Positions 44,885 through 56,803 of a stretch of 64,000 nucleotides of DNA are shown in pieces. The notes under the pieces were generated by a model, which saw nothing but the letters and a program-made list of their open reading frames with translations, was not told where the DNA came from and ran no database searches. A program made the translations under genes and the position numbers. Location: the NCBI GenBank assembly GCA_022419385.1, contig JAJUBI010000005.1, positions 434,001-498,000 on the forward strand, written 5' to 3'. Source of the stretch: Paraconiothyrium sp. Pb-2020. Lineage: Eukaryota; Ascomycota; Dothideomycetes; Pleosporales; Didymosphaeriaceae. Each line of letters starts with the position of its first letter. Position 1 is the first letter of the stretch.

Positions 44885-47227
44885 TAATCCGGAGATAGTC
44901 GAAAGCCTTGTGGAATCATGGCCAGTAAAGGAGGGTCGATAATATCATGATGAAGGGTATATTGTGAAGGTGAAAGCGTCTTGCCTTTCGCGCGTGCCCT
45001 CTAGCTTTATCGGCGGGGTGACAAACGGAAGGCACGATTGAAGTGAAATTGCCCCGTGAAACGTTGTTTGTCGTTGCGTGTGGCGCAGTGCGAAGGCCTG
45101 AGGAGCGTGGACCATGTTACCCCGAGTATATACTCTGACGTCGATATGTTCATTCTTTAGTGAACGAATCGAATGCATGTCCTGATTTAGTTAGCTTCAG
45201 AAGATTGCTTGGTTGACTGGCCAAGCATTTTAGCCTGGTGAATGTGACGCTGCCAGATCCGCTGCACAGCCTCCCGATTAGCGCATTTTAAGTCCCAACT
45301 AGAGTCTTGACCTTTGTACGTACGAAGCACTGTGCCCGCATGGGGCAGAGTTTGCACCTGTAGAATGATTGCTCAGAGTGCTCTTGATGCTCAACGTCAG
45401 ATTACCCGAACATCGGACGATCAGTCTTCGAAGCCTTGGCTGCCCAATAGAAACTATTACTCACTTTGTCTGTACAACGCATCCATGGCTGGCGTCAGTT
45501 CGTACGATACATATGCGCCAGTGCCATGCAGGAAGATTGAGCTTAATATGAATAAGAGCGAATAAAAAACCTTTTGACGTGCTCCAAGATCAAAAGACCT
45601 CACGCTCAGCCGGTGTTGATGTCCGGAATACCTTGTACGCCGCCTAAGGCCATATAATAGGGGCTCCGTCATTATTCTGGTTCAAAAATTAAAACATGGT
45701 CCAAAGTTCTACCACAATCGGTCCTTCACAACATATCACCACGGCGTGAACTAAGAATCCTGACTATGCACGGTCGAGGTTACATCTTATTGCTGGTAGA
45801 ACGCTGATCAAGGCTTGTTTCTCGATGGTTGATGCCAGAAATAAAGCTTGGACGGTGAGATTTGGCCGCTGTCAGTTGTAGCAGTAATACCAGTAGAGCT
45901 AGATTTGGATGCATGTGGTCGCCCATTGTCGGACTTAAGAAATTTGCAATGACTGCCAACAAGGGAATGGTCCACCGGAATCGGTTGCAGAGAAGGCGAA
46001 AAACAAGGACCATGGATTGATTGAAGGGTAAAGGCGAAATGCAAGGTTGAGACAAGACAGAATCCTCTTCCTCTCGTACGGCTTACTTGGCACGAACTGT
46101 GGGTACCGGGCAATATTCGCCGCGGACTAAGTGGACGACCAATAGCTCAATCATGGCTGTGCTAGACTTAGATATGAACGTAAGAGCTGCTTGGCATACT
46201 GATAGTGTAGGCTGGCTCTCGCTCGAGATGGTAGGAAGATGTTCTAGGATGAAGTTGAGGAAGAAGACACGATGAGGCGCTTCTCTGTCTCAAATCGGCG
46301 AGCGGCTAACCCGAAGAGTCGCTTATCTTTCGTGTCGTACAAGTGGATGTACACTGTAATCCTTCATGCAAGACTGCGTATGTAAAGCTGAAAATGCCTT
46401 CGTGGTTTCCAGACGACCTCCTTCTTTTTCCAAAGGTCCGCCGAGGCACCAGGTCGCCCGTCCGAGCGAAGGGAATCTGTGTCCTCACGCAGAGCAGCCA
46501 CCACAGCCGCACGAATAAGAGGACCCATAGCACAGCTACCGTCCCGTGGCGTCTCTGCTGTGGCACGACAGTCCTTCGAAGCATCGTCGGGGGTGGAGCA
46601 GCAGTGGTCGAGATATCGTTGTTTCGTTGGCGACGATACTGCTTCAATTCACCGATCGCCTCACAGTCATGCGACAGACGTCGAACAACCCACCTTGTGC
46701 CCAATGCGGCAGGTAAAGACTACCCCGCTCGTTGCAGGTCCGTTTAGCAACAGGAAGGCGCGACTGCTTCACAGTGGTGAGGAAGTTGCGACTCTCGCAA
46801 GTCGCCTCAATCATCCTTTATCCGGGACGGCGCGGAATGGAGGCTCTTTCGCGCATCGGACAAGTGCCAGTCCTTTCGATGCCGTACCATTCCCGAGCAG
46901 ACGAAGGGCCTCGACGGATGTGCAGGCGTCAATAAGAGCACGCTCCGCAAGCAGCTCCGTGTTCCCGCTTTCCCCGCACCCCACAATGCTGCCAACTCAA
47001 GCGACACGGCAAAACACGACCGCAGCGGTCTCGCGTGACGCGTGGAGGAGCGCGGCCGAAAGGTACTCGGTTTATGTACCTAGCCTTCGCAATCAAGCCA
47101 CCTAACCCAACATTCGCCTTCCGAGCTCTTACCATCGCGAACGACGCGTTCGCTGTTTAGTGTAGCAGATGCGGGTCCTGGAGCTCTCCACTAGCTCGCC
47201 TACCTGCGTGACCCGCCCCCATCCAGC
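44885..47227. other. Intergenic, 2.3 kb
   Basis: No gene with family support. It holds the promoter of the GT90 gene (left) and of the transhydrogenase (right). A candidate small secreted peptide frame lies at 45,780-45,926 and is listed separately. The 208-codon plus-strand frame at 46,479-47,105 is rich in S, R, A and T and has no recognisable feature. Confidence 0.4.
45780..45926 (-). CDS. Possible 44-48-residue secreted peptide
   Basis: ATGs at 45,926 and 45,914 open a short frame ending at TAA (45,780-45,782). From the second ATG the peptide begins MHPNLALLVLLLQLTAAKS, which has the shape of a signal peptide with cleavage near AAKS, followed by 25 polar residues with no cysteine. There is no homology I can name and no neighbouring evidence of expression; it may be chance. 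Confidence 0.2.
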   Translation of the reverse strand: MGDHMHPNLALLVLLLQLTAAKSHRPSFISGINHRETSLDQRSTSNKM

Positions 47228-50200
47228 ATGAATACATCCAGCTGCCTCCTGGGCTGCCGCATCGCCGGCCGTTCGGGAGCGAGCGTGAGGCTGTTGTCGC
47301 CGGCCATCGTCTTTCGTCCAACCCCAATTGTGCGTCAGGAATTCACCACTAAGCACGTCCAACCGCAGGAATCCCGTGTCAGCTTAGCACGTCTGCGCCC
47401 GTTGTCCCTGCAGAAGCATGTTCCCGAGTTTGCATCCACTGCTGTCGCCCGCTACGCATCCCTGGCGTCGGAGCCGCATGATGAGGAGACACCAACATCC
47501 CCGCCTTTCACTGCTGGGCCCTACGAGACCCTGACCATCGGCATACCAAAGGAGAGCTATCCCGGCGAGCGTCGTGTAGCTATTACCCCTGCCAATGTGA
47601 AGCTTCTCCTGAAGAAAGGCTTTTCGCGTATTTTGATCGAGCAGGGAGCTGGTGTGGAGGCTCAATTCACAGATGAAGCATACGAGCAAGCCGGTGCCAA
47701 GACGGTCGATAGAAGGAGCGTCTTTTCCGACAGCGACATCCTCCTCAAGGTTCGCGCCCTTAGCACCGATGGCCCCGATAGTGAGGTCGACGCTATCCGC
47801 GAGGGTGCCTCTGTCATCTCGTTCCTCTATCCGAACCAGAATAGAGCAGTTGTCGAGAGAATTGCTTCCCGAAAAGCTACTGCATTTGCCATGGACATGA
47901 TTCCTCGTATATCTAGAGCACAGGTGTTTGATGCGTTGAGGTACGTTCAGCCCTCAACAACAGCTTAAACGCGCTCGGAATATCTGCTAACATACATGAA
48001 GTTCCATGGCGAACATCGCTGGTTACAAGGCCGTTTTGGAGGCCTCAAACGAGTTCGGACGTTTCCTCACCGGCCAGGTTACAGCAGCCGGAAAGGTTTG
48101 TAAGATATATCTTCACGAAGATGAAGAAGCTAACCTTGACAGATTCCACCTTGCAAGGTTCTTGTCATTGGTGCTGGTGTAGCAGGTTTGAGTGCCATCG
48201 CCACAGTATGTACTACTTCGATCCCAACCCTGCTGCTTCTCAAGTATCGACCACTGAGTCTTTCTCTATTCGTTTTTCGCCTATGACATGTATATACTAA
48301 CAATTCTTTAGGCGCGCCGCATGGGTGCTATCGTCCGCGGGTTTGATACTCGTTCCGCAGCACGCGAGCAGGTACAGTCTCTAGGTGCTGAATTCATCGA
48401 AGTTGAACTAGAAGAAGATGGATCCGGTGCTGGCGGATATGCCAAAGAGATGTCCAAGGAATTCATCGAAGCCGAAATGAAGCTCTTTTACGAGCAGTGC
48501 CGCGAGGTTGATATTGTCATTACCACAGCTTTGATCCCCGGGAAGCCTGCACCAAAGCTCATAACGAAAGCGATGCTTGGCGCCATGAAGCCCGGTTCTG
48601 TTATTGTCGACCTGGCCGCCGAAGCTGGGGGAAATTGCGAAGCCACAGTCCCCGGAAAGCTAGCCAAGTACCAAGGCGTGAAAGTTGTCGGTTCGTGAGC
48701 ATTTTGAAGACTCCGACTTAGTTTCTGACATGTGTTCAGGATACACTGATTTACCGTCGCGACTACCGACCCAATCGTCCACACTCTATTCGAATAATAT
48801 CACCAAATTCTTGCTTTCTCTTGTACCGGAGAGCAAGAAGGAGAAGTACTATGATGTCGATTTGAAAGACGAGGTGACGCGAGGTGCTATCGTATCGTAT
48901 AACGGCAAGATCCTTCCTCCTGCACCTCGACCTGCCCCACCAGCTGCACCAGTTGCAAAGGCACCATCTCCCGCGGACCAGGTAGCAAATATAGTTGCGC
49001 TTACGCCATGGCAAAGCCAGACCCGCGAAGTTGCCGCTGTCTCAGCCGCAATGACAACAGCTGTAGCACTCGGAAAATTCACCGGGTAAGTGCATTTACA
49101 AAGTGGTCTACAACTGTACTAACCTCCAACAGCCCCTTATTCATGTCTAATGCTTTCACATTCGCCTTGGCGAGCTTGATCGGCTATCGAGTCGTCTGGG
49201 GTGTTGCGCCAGCATTGCACTCGCCCTTGATGTCCGTGACCAACGCCATCTCTGGCATGGTGGGAATTGGTGGCTTGTTCGTTATGGGAGGCGGGCTCCT
49301 TCCCGAGACGATTCCTCAGACCCTTGGTGCCTTGTCGGTCCTCTTGGCCTTCGTTAACATCTCCGGCGGTTTTGTAATCACCAAGCGCATGCTCGACATG
49401 TTCAGACGTCCAACCGATCCGGCTGAGTACCCTTTGCTATACGCGATTCCAGCTGTACTTTTCGGCGGCGGCTACATTGCTGCTGCTAGCACCGGCATGG
49501 GAGGTTTGGTGCAAGCAGGCTACCTTGTCAGCAGTATCCTTTGTGTTGCATCTCTTTCTGGACTCGCCTCCCAGGTTACGGCACGCCGAGGCAACCTCTT
49601 CGGTATCCTGGGTGTATTCTCTGGGCTTTTGGCTTCGCTGCTAGCCGTTGGTTTTGCTCCTGATGTTCTTACACAGTTCGCTGGTCTCGCTACCGTTGGA
49701 ACGATTGCCGGTATGGTCATCGGCAGGAGGATTACCCCGACTTCTCTTCCGCAGACGGTTGCCGCACTACACTCAGTCGTCGGTTTGGCTGCGGTTTTGA
49801 CCAGTATCGGTAGTGTTCTCGGTCACTCTGGAGTGGAAATCTCAACCCTGCATCTAGTCAGCGCATACCTCGGCGTGCTCATCGGTGGTGTTACATTCAC
49901 CGGAAGTATCGTGGCTTTCCTCAAGCTGGCCGCGAAGATGTCATCTAAGCCTCTAGTCCTACCTGGACGACATTTGATTAACTCTTCTCTGCTTGGAGCA
50001 AACGTGGCGACAATGGGAGCCTTCTTGACATATGCACCCGGCGCACCATTGATTGGAGCAGCTTGTCTTGTTGGTAACGCAGTATTGAGTTTCATCAAAG
50101 GGTACACAACTACAGCGGCCATCGGAGGTGCGGATATGCCTGTCGTTATCACAGTCCTGAATGCCTACTCTGGGTTCGCTCTTGTGGCCGAGGGATTTAT

Positions 50201-50989
50201 GTTGGACAATTCGCTCTTGACAACTGTCGGTGCGTTGATCGGTGTATCAGGTTCGATCCTATCGTACATCATGTGCGTTGCTATGAACCGGTCCTTGACC
50301 AATGTCTTGTTCGGAGGCATCGCAGCGACGCCACAAGCTCAAGCCAAGATTGAAGGCGAAGTCATCAAGACTACCGCAGAAGCAACAGCTGAAGCACTTT
50401 CTGAAGCGGAGAATGTCATCATTGTAAGTACCCTTCAAGTCAACTATCAAAACGTTTCGACTAATAGCGCTTAAGGTCGTCGGTTACGGAATGGCAGTCG
50501 CCAAAGCTCAATACGCGATCTCTGACTTTGTCAAACACCTGCGCTCCAAGGGTGTCAACGTGCGCTTCGCAATCCATCCCGTCGCAGGCCGCATGCCTGG
50601 ACAATGCAATGTGCTACTCGCCGAAGCATCAGTCCCTTACGACATTGTACTAGAGATGGACGAGATCAACGACGACTTCAATGAGACCGATGTCACGCTT
50701 GTCATCGGTGCCAACGATACGGTCAACCCAATTGCTCTCGAGCCCGGTTCCGCGATCGCAGGTATGCCTGTCCTGCACGCATGGAAGAGCAAGCAAGTTG
50801 TGATTATGAAGCGGGGTATGGCGAGTGGATACGCTGACGTACCGAACCCGATGTTCTATATGGAGAACACGAAGATGCTGTTCGGAGATGCGAATGACAG
50901 CTGCAACGGTAAGCAAACTCTCCCGATTTGTCGCCGCATCTAGCTAACGTGTTCAAGCCATCAAACGCGCGTTGGAGGAGAGGAAGTGA
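47228..50989 (+). CDS. Mitochondrial proton-translocating NAD(P)+ transhydrogenase
   Basis: Eight exons: 47,228-47,940; 48,002-48,095; 48,143-48,205; 48,312-48,690; 48,740-49,085; 49,133-50,423; 50,476-50,908; 50,958-50,989. They join to 1,116 residues with every frame kept. Residues 1-95 look like a mitochondrial presequence. Domain I (NAD(H) binding) starts at LTIGIPKESYPGERRVAITP and includes the Rossmann loop VLVIGAGVAGLSAIA. After a Pro/Ala-rich linker comes the membrane domain II with many helices (MVGIGGLFVMGGG, ALHSVVGLAAVL, AYLGVLIGGVTFTGS). Domain III, which binds NADP(H), carries VVGYGMAVAKAQY, HPVAGRMPGQCNVLLAEA and GANDTVNPIA. The enzyme moves hydride from NADH to NADP+ using the proton gradient in the inner membrane, supplying mitochondrial NADPH. 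All domains are on one chain, as in animals and many filamentous fungi. Confidence 0.95.
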
Positions 50990-51641
50990 GCGGTCAACTG
51001 GCATAAATTCTTGCGTTTAAATGATCGCATCCCCCTTCCATCATCTTTTGCGTAGATTCAGCTTAGATGTCTCGAACAATTGAAGCGATTGCCTTTGAAT
51101 TTTGCACTGCACACAGGGCTAGCTACACTAGCCTACAAATGTTTCCCGACCCGGATGCCTCAGGCACCCGCCGCCATGCCCAGCACAGACTAGCCCCAGC
51201 CGTCGATCGCAAGGGTACACAGCCATGCACAGTGACGTACATAATGTCCCGCACGCGGTTTCGCGCAACAAGCTTGAAATCACGCGCAGAGCTCTTTCGT
51301 AGCCACGATAAAGTCTCGCGCACTGCTCTCCTCGCGCCGTCAAGGTACCCATTGCTAACCACACCCGCGCTGTTCCAAGACTTCCACCGCCATACTTCTA
51401 CGTAAGTTATACGTCCCCTCCGCAGCTTCGCTTTCGCAGCTTCGGAGATCCCCACACGCATGCACATGAAAGAACACAACCCAAACATAATAGCACCCCC
51501 TCATCCTCCAGCATCCTCTCGTCACTGTCCCACGCCGACTTCCGCATCGTTTCCCAAGACAGCTTCAACTTTCTAACGTACCAGTCTTGCGCGCACGCAG
51601 AGCCCGCACATTCCCCGCCGATACCCCCAGAGAAAGCAACC
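50990..51641. other. Intergenic, no gene seen
   Basis: Transhydrogenase 3' flank and promoter of the next gene. Overlapping frames on both strands between 51,067 and 51,488 have no support. Confidence 0.4.
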
Positions 51642-52106
51642 ATGTCGACGCATATCCCTATCATGTTCACGCTCCCGCCGTCCAACCGCCACGAGCTCAT
51701 CTTGCTGGACATCGAGAAACCCAGCTTGAAGGCGCTGAATAAACAGCTCACGGCTACGATCGCGAGTAGTCCGAATTGCGTGGAGTGTACGTTCCCCTCC
51801 TCCCTCCTTCCTACCCCTTCTCTCTCTCTTCTTCTATTCTTTTCTCAGATGTTCATATCGAGTTTCGGCTTCCCTCGTTCGAGTCCCCGCTGACGCTCGC
51901 AAGTCATGGCGAAGCACAAATCGCAGGAAAGCGCTAAGGAACAGATCCAAGAGTTGAGGATCCATTGGAGCGAGACGGGGAGAGATAGGAAGGTCTGGCC
52001 TGAGTTTACGATTGTGACTGAGGAGAATTTTGCGGCGATATTGGAGGTGTTGGGCAAGGGGGATGCGAAGGATGTGCTTGAGGTGAAGGTGGGGAAGGGT
52101 GAGTGA
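51642..52106 (+). CDS. Small conserved-looking protein, apparent one-base frame break
   Basis: Exon 1 (51,642-51,786) encodes FTLPPSNRHELILLDIEKPSLKALNKQL. A 62-base intron with a pyrimidine-rich end (to 51,848) leads to exon 2, YVHIEFRLPSFESPLTLASHGEAQIAG, and a stop at 51,935-51,937, giving 77 residues. Immediately after, the next frame reads SAKEQIQELRIHWSETGRDRKVWPEFTIVTEENFAAILEVL, protein-like and amphipathic, to a stop at 52,104. One extra A in GGAAAGC at about 51,926 would explain the break; dropping it gives a single product of about 133 residues. I do not recognise the family. No intron of acceptable length bridges the frames. Confidence 0.55.
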
Positions 52107-52731
52107 GGACGTGTGGGATGAAGAGGAAGGGGGTTAGGGATAGTCGAGATGAGAAATGGGAAATTGGGAATGACCTCTCAGTGTGTAATTACACTACTAT
52201 ACTATATTACTCTATGCTTGAATTCCAATTTCAACTAAGAATTATATATAGACTCCAGCCTATTATAACTTTAGTTTCTAAAGTACAAGTTTAGAGCTTA
52301 AAGTCTAACTTTAAGCTCTACTAAATCTACCTATATTGTTCTTTTAACTTAGGGTTCCCGAACCCTTATGTAACGGGCTAGAGCCCGCATGCGATTCTCG
52401 GTCGAAGGGCCTCGGTAGATTGCTTCAGCGATCGAAGTATAAGTTCGGAGCTCAAAGTTAGGCTTCGAGCTCCACCAAAGCCGTTCGTATTTTGCTCGTA
52501 AACAAGGTCGCTTAACCTCCTATGCCCCCTACACCTTATATCCCTTATATATGAAGCTACTATAAAAGGTAACCATAAAAGTTACTATAAAGGATTAGTA
52601 GATATAAGAGGATTAAGGTTTATAAATATTAGTACTTAGTATAGTAAAATCAGAAAGTAACCAAATCTTAAATAAAGTATTAAGCACCTTTAGAGGTACT
52701 TAGCTATGAGATTTCCCTCCTAAAGAATAGG
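52107..52731. other. Small AT-rich patch with a diverged direct repeat
   Basis: Two related segments, 52,281-52,345 and 52,435-52,500, differ mainly by C/T and G/A changes. The first is AT-rich and the second is nearly normal. The patch looks like a small RIP-affected repeat remnant. No gene is seen. Confidence 0.5.
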
Positions 52732-54785
52732 TTATGCTAGTAAAATCTCTTTCCAATAAGGACCAGGTAAAAGACTCCTTTCTATAGCGAACCTGCACAG
52801 GCTTCCGATTCCTCTCCTTTCCGCAACGTCACCGCTCCATTCGAGCACTAAAACGTTATATGCTTCCCAATCGCTTGGATGGGCATCGCTGTACGCGCAT
52901 ACATGTTTTCCTTCCGATAAAATGTCCTTTCCTTCCGATAAAATATCCGAAAGCAAAATGAAGTCGTATTGGCTACCTCGCTGGAAAAATTCATCGTCCT
53001 CGAAACCATCCATGTCGATCGCGCCGCACTTTACGCCGCGACGGTCTAGTATAGACGCGGTCCCCTTGAACACGTCAAAATTGGAGATCGTAACGCTGAG
53101 TACAAGGGTCCAGAACTGTAGCATAGGATAGCCCGGGGGATCACGAGAGAAGCGGAAGTTTTCCGTAGGTGTAGTTCTTGTAGACCGTACCGAGTGTCGT
53201 GCACCAAAGGGTGACCGCTTACGATAGCCAAGAACGTCTCTATCGTGGACAGGAAAGTTTTCATTCGCCATGATATCCCAGATTGGATTGACTATGCCAC
53301 GCGGACTTCTCTTATGCCAGATGATCCATGTATGGTCTAGCAGCCAGGCATTCGTATACGTATCATGGTTGGTGTCGCCATGTATTCGGCCTATCCAGCC
53401 GGCCCACGTGTAACTCGGGAAACCTCTCCGTCTTCTCAATATTGAGCTGGTTTTGTGAAAGATGACATAGACATCGAAGGCTGCTGTAGGGATACCTTCG
53501 AAGAAACTGCACCTCATTCTTTGGGATGCACGCCTAGTAATGCCTGCCATAGCGAGTTGTGCATCACTTTGATTAGAGAATGTGCGTTCGCTGTAATACA
53601 TTAGGATAACATCCCAATCAAATTCAGGATATTCCATTAGGGCAGCTTTAGGCAACATGGACGAGTTGTTAGCGATGCTATGGACCGGTATGTGTTCGCC
53701 TGTAGGATCGATGATGTCTTCTGAGTAGCAACTATCTCGGCAACGGAAGTACAATTGGTTGTCTACGAATATTAATGCCTTCCGGGAGAGGATCATCTCT
53801 TGAAAGCTGGAATGAGTGAGCTAATGGTAGCTTTTGGGAACATATATACCTACGTCCAGCCTCGCTGGTTGTATGCTGACTCATTGAGCAGATGGTCAAG
53901 ATCGAGATGGCAGGCAAGCTTAAGGCCTGGCTTCACGTGCGCAACGCGTTGCGTGATCATGCGGCTGGTGCTACCTGCGCCAGGCAGTCCTGCATCAGCA
54001 TGACTGCCACTAGCTGCGATGATAGTCAACACGGCACTCTCATAGATCAAATCCATGACCTCAATGTTATTCCTCATGTCGGCACTGTCATTCTGGACGA
54101 GACACAGAGAGTCAACCCACAGGTACTGTTCGCCGAGCTCTTGGACCACGTTGACCGCATCGCGTATTGTTCTTGGAATCCTTGACCAATTCTTCTCCAA
54201 GGATCCAGGCCGGGACAATTCCAATATGTTGTGCGAGGTGAGTCTGAAGTTATTCGCCCCACCCCATACGTAGCTGAGAGCGATATATCGATATCGCCGA
54301 GGAAGGTTTACTTCTACAATGCACTTGGTGATTACATTGATTAGTCGGAGATGACCTGCTGCTGAAAAACTCAGAGACTCGGCTGATAATTTGTTGCAGT
54401 TTGGATGCTTTCGTACGCAAAAGTCCAGCCAGCCTTTCGCCCTCGCAAGGTCCAAGGTTGGGCGAGTCACCTGCAGCGCGATCTTGTATTGTGATTGTGG
54501 CTCATTGGATCCCCGGACAAAACATAATGACCCATGCCGAGAAGCGTTGACAGAGAAACTCTTCCTGAAATCGAACCATTGCAGAGTCACGAGATCTGTC
54601 AACGCGTAGGGCCATCTTTCCGTCTCGACCGCGAAGCGGGCCAGCCGACACAGTGAACATGTTGGTTTGTTGCGCAGGTCCGAGAGTAGGACCAATTTCC
54701 AGGGAGTTCCTTCCTCCGATAGCGGTGGATCATCCTCGTTGAAGGGTAAAGCTGAGCATTTCGTGCAGAGAGTTACACGCCCCAT
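52732..54785 (-). CDS. HET-domain protein (heterokaryon incompatibility type)
   Basis: Two exons, 54,785-53,854 and 53,806-52,732, with a 47-base intron, give 668 residues in frame (RGWT|FQEMILSRKALIF). The HET domain spans about residues 165-330 with its usual signatures: YIALSYVWGG, then IPRTIRDAVNVVQELGEQYLWVDSLCLVQND, then the IYESAVLTIIAASGSHADAGLPG box, and NQRGWTFQE closing it. HET proteins act in non-self recognition between fungal strains and can trigger cell death. Fungal genomes hold many and most are uncharacterised. A CxxC-type pair near the N-terminus (CTKC, CSLC) is common in this group. The C-terminal half has no known domain. An eight-residue tandem repeat (DILSEGK twice) comes from a 21-base duplication at about 52,907-52,950. 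Confidence 0.9.
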
Positions 54786-55711
54786 CTAGTTCTTCTCTCA
54801 AGAGACTATCAAGATTACCAGTCCTCTGGCGCTCCCAAGCCTTACTATAGGGTCTGTACGAATTAGCTAGTATTTTCTGGGTTGTGCCCCACGAAAACTC
54901 ACTGAACACGACGGGCTACTTCGTACTACGCCACAACAGAGTGTGAAGTGTTTCACAGAATCGAGGCAAAAGTTCAAGATGAACGTAGCGCTAAGCCGGA
55001 TAGCGTCATGTCATCTTTCATAAAGCATTCTTGTGTTTAACAATATCGCGCTGGGGAGGTGTTGGGGAACCCGAAACTCAAAAGAAACGAGCTTTGTCGT
55101 ACCGTAAAACCCCGCCATGTCAGGTGTCGAGAAAGCTCAGAGCCTATTGTGTTCGCAGCCATTGCAAATTCTCATCTATCTAGGAGATGTAAGGCCCCCT
55201 TAGCACTAATAAAACCGCTGATATGCAGAGAGTGAAAAACACCAGCACGTAACTAATTGATCACGTGGGCTAGGAGGATCCGTGAACTTGATTGGCAACG
55301 TAAGCGACACACCTAGAGACTTACCATGACGGTCCAGAGCACTGGAAGGTCACATGACCTTGCATACAGGAGCGACTGCCTCGCCAGCAGCCGGGCAATG
55401 CGGTTCAGCTGGGTGGTGTAGCCTACAGCAATCCCCAAGGATTGGTCCAGTGTATCCAATGCATCAATTGGAGGTATGCATTTTCAAAGGCAAATTCCTC
55501 AGAAGATGGGGGCATCTAAGCCGACCCAACTTTATTTATGAGTAAAGCCATCATTCGTGGTTGGCATTAAAGTTCCATCCGAGGGCGAGGCAAGGCTGGA
55601 CAAGACGGATACAACCTATCGCACTGTATCCGTGGCATTGCTCATCCTGAGTTAACCCAATGTACTGCTCATTGAAGCGCCACACGAACAGCCTATCTCG
55701 ATCTCCCATAG
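54786..55711. other. Intergenic, no gene seen
   Basis: HET-gene promoter at the left and the 3' flank of the SDR relic at the right. Only short frames occur. Confidence 0.4.
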
Positions 55712-56803
55712 CTACAACTTCAGCTCCCTCCCAATCCTCTCAAACTCCCCAATCGTATGCTCCCAAACCGCCTCCTTGACCCCCTTCTTCCTCATCTCCT
55801 TCAGCAACTCCATGACCTTCCCCCCAGGCCCTTCCCCATCCCAATCCACCGAGTACACACTCCGTCTCACACCCTCGGTCGGCTGCCCCGCCACACACAC
55901 CCTCCCCCAACGCCACGCCAACCGCCTTCCCCTCGCCAGGCGCATACTTCGCACTCGTCCCCATAAAAACTGCCTCTCCCCACACTCCCCAACCGCACCG
56001 GCACACAAACCCCCACCTCTGAAACACCCACAAATACCACCCAAGCAACCTCGTCCCGAGGCCAGTCCACCCCGGCACACCGTCGAATAGAGAAGTGAGA
56101 ACCGCGCCGGGAAGTCATGCACGAAGCTCACGCCCGGCGCTTTCTCAGCCAGACACTCCAACGCGAGCGGTGCATGCTGGTTAATTGCGGGCGCGGCGGT
56201 TCGTGGGGAGGCGCAGACAGGGGAGGTCGGATGTGTCCACGGGGCCTTCCTTCGTGCCGCCTGCGACGTCGAGGACGCGGGCGAGGGGGTGGTGCGGGCG
56301 GCGTGCGTAAGGAGGGGAAGGAGGAGGGAGGGGATTAGGATGCGGGTGTAGTATACGGTGGCCATGAAGAGGTGGAGGCCTTCGTCGGACACTGTCGTTC
56401 ATCAGTGATCTATGGTAGATAAAGAGGAAGGAAGGGAGAGCAAAGTACAGGTGCGGTCCATGCGGATTTCGCCCATGGTGAGGACGATGAGGTTCACGGC
56501 TTTCTCCTTTGCTTTTATCGTAGCGCACGCGGCGGTTGTTTCGCGGACGGAGCTCAGGTCTACTTTCAAGACGTGGAATGTGGAGGAGGGGTTTGTGGTG
56601 AGGCAATCTGAGACTATGCGCTCTGCGGTGGGGGTGTTGCGTGCGAGGAAGTAGATGCGTGGGGCGACGGCGTATTTTACGAAGGCCTTGAGCGTGGCGA
56701 GGCCGATGCCTGTGGTGGCGCCTGCGAAGACGGCGACCATGTTTTTGGGTAGCTCGTGGGGGATGCGGGCGTTGGAGGAGAGGACTTGGTGGAGGGAGAC
56801 CAT
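55712..56803 (-). pseudogene. Short-chain dehydrogenase/reductase, multiply frameshifted
   Basis: The first exon from ATG at 56,803 encodes an SDR Rossmann start: VAVFAGATTGIGLATLKAF, then IYFLARN and LKVDLSSVRE. An intron of about 60 bases (donor GTACTT at about 56,450) leads to LSDEGLHLFMATVYYTRILIPSLLPLL-like sequence. From there the family reading jumps between frames. RVLDVAGGTKEGPVDTSDLP is in a second frame; HAPLALECLAEKAPGVSFVHDFP is back in the first; GEAVFMGTSAKYAPGEGKAVGVALGEG is in the third. The first frame returns with VYSVDWDGEGPG and WEHTIGEFERIGRELKL before the stop. At least four single- or double-base shifts in this very GC-rich stretch are needed. I call it a decayed gene; heavy indel error is the alternative. 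The substrate is unknown. Confidence 0.7.

Noticed and set aside
46479..47105. 208-codon plus-strand frame upstream of the transhydrogenase
   Set aside because: Composition is S/R/A/T-rich without motif; it more likely covers promoter and 5' leader sequence.
51890..51930. A tiny intron as explanation of the frame change in the 51.6 kb gene
   Set aside because: The only GT...AG pair that would fit is about 26 bases, below the usable intron size in these fungi.
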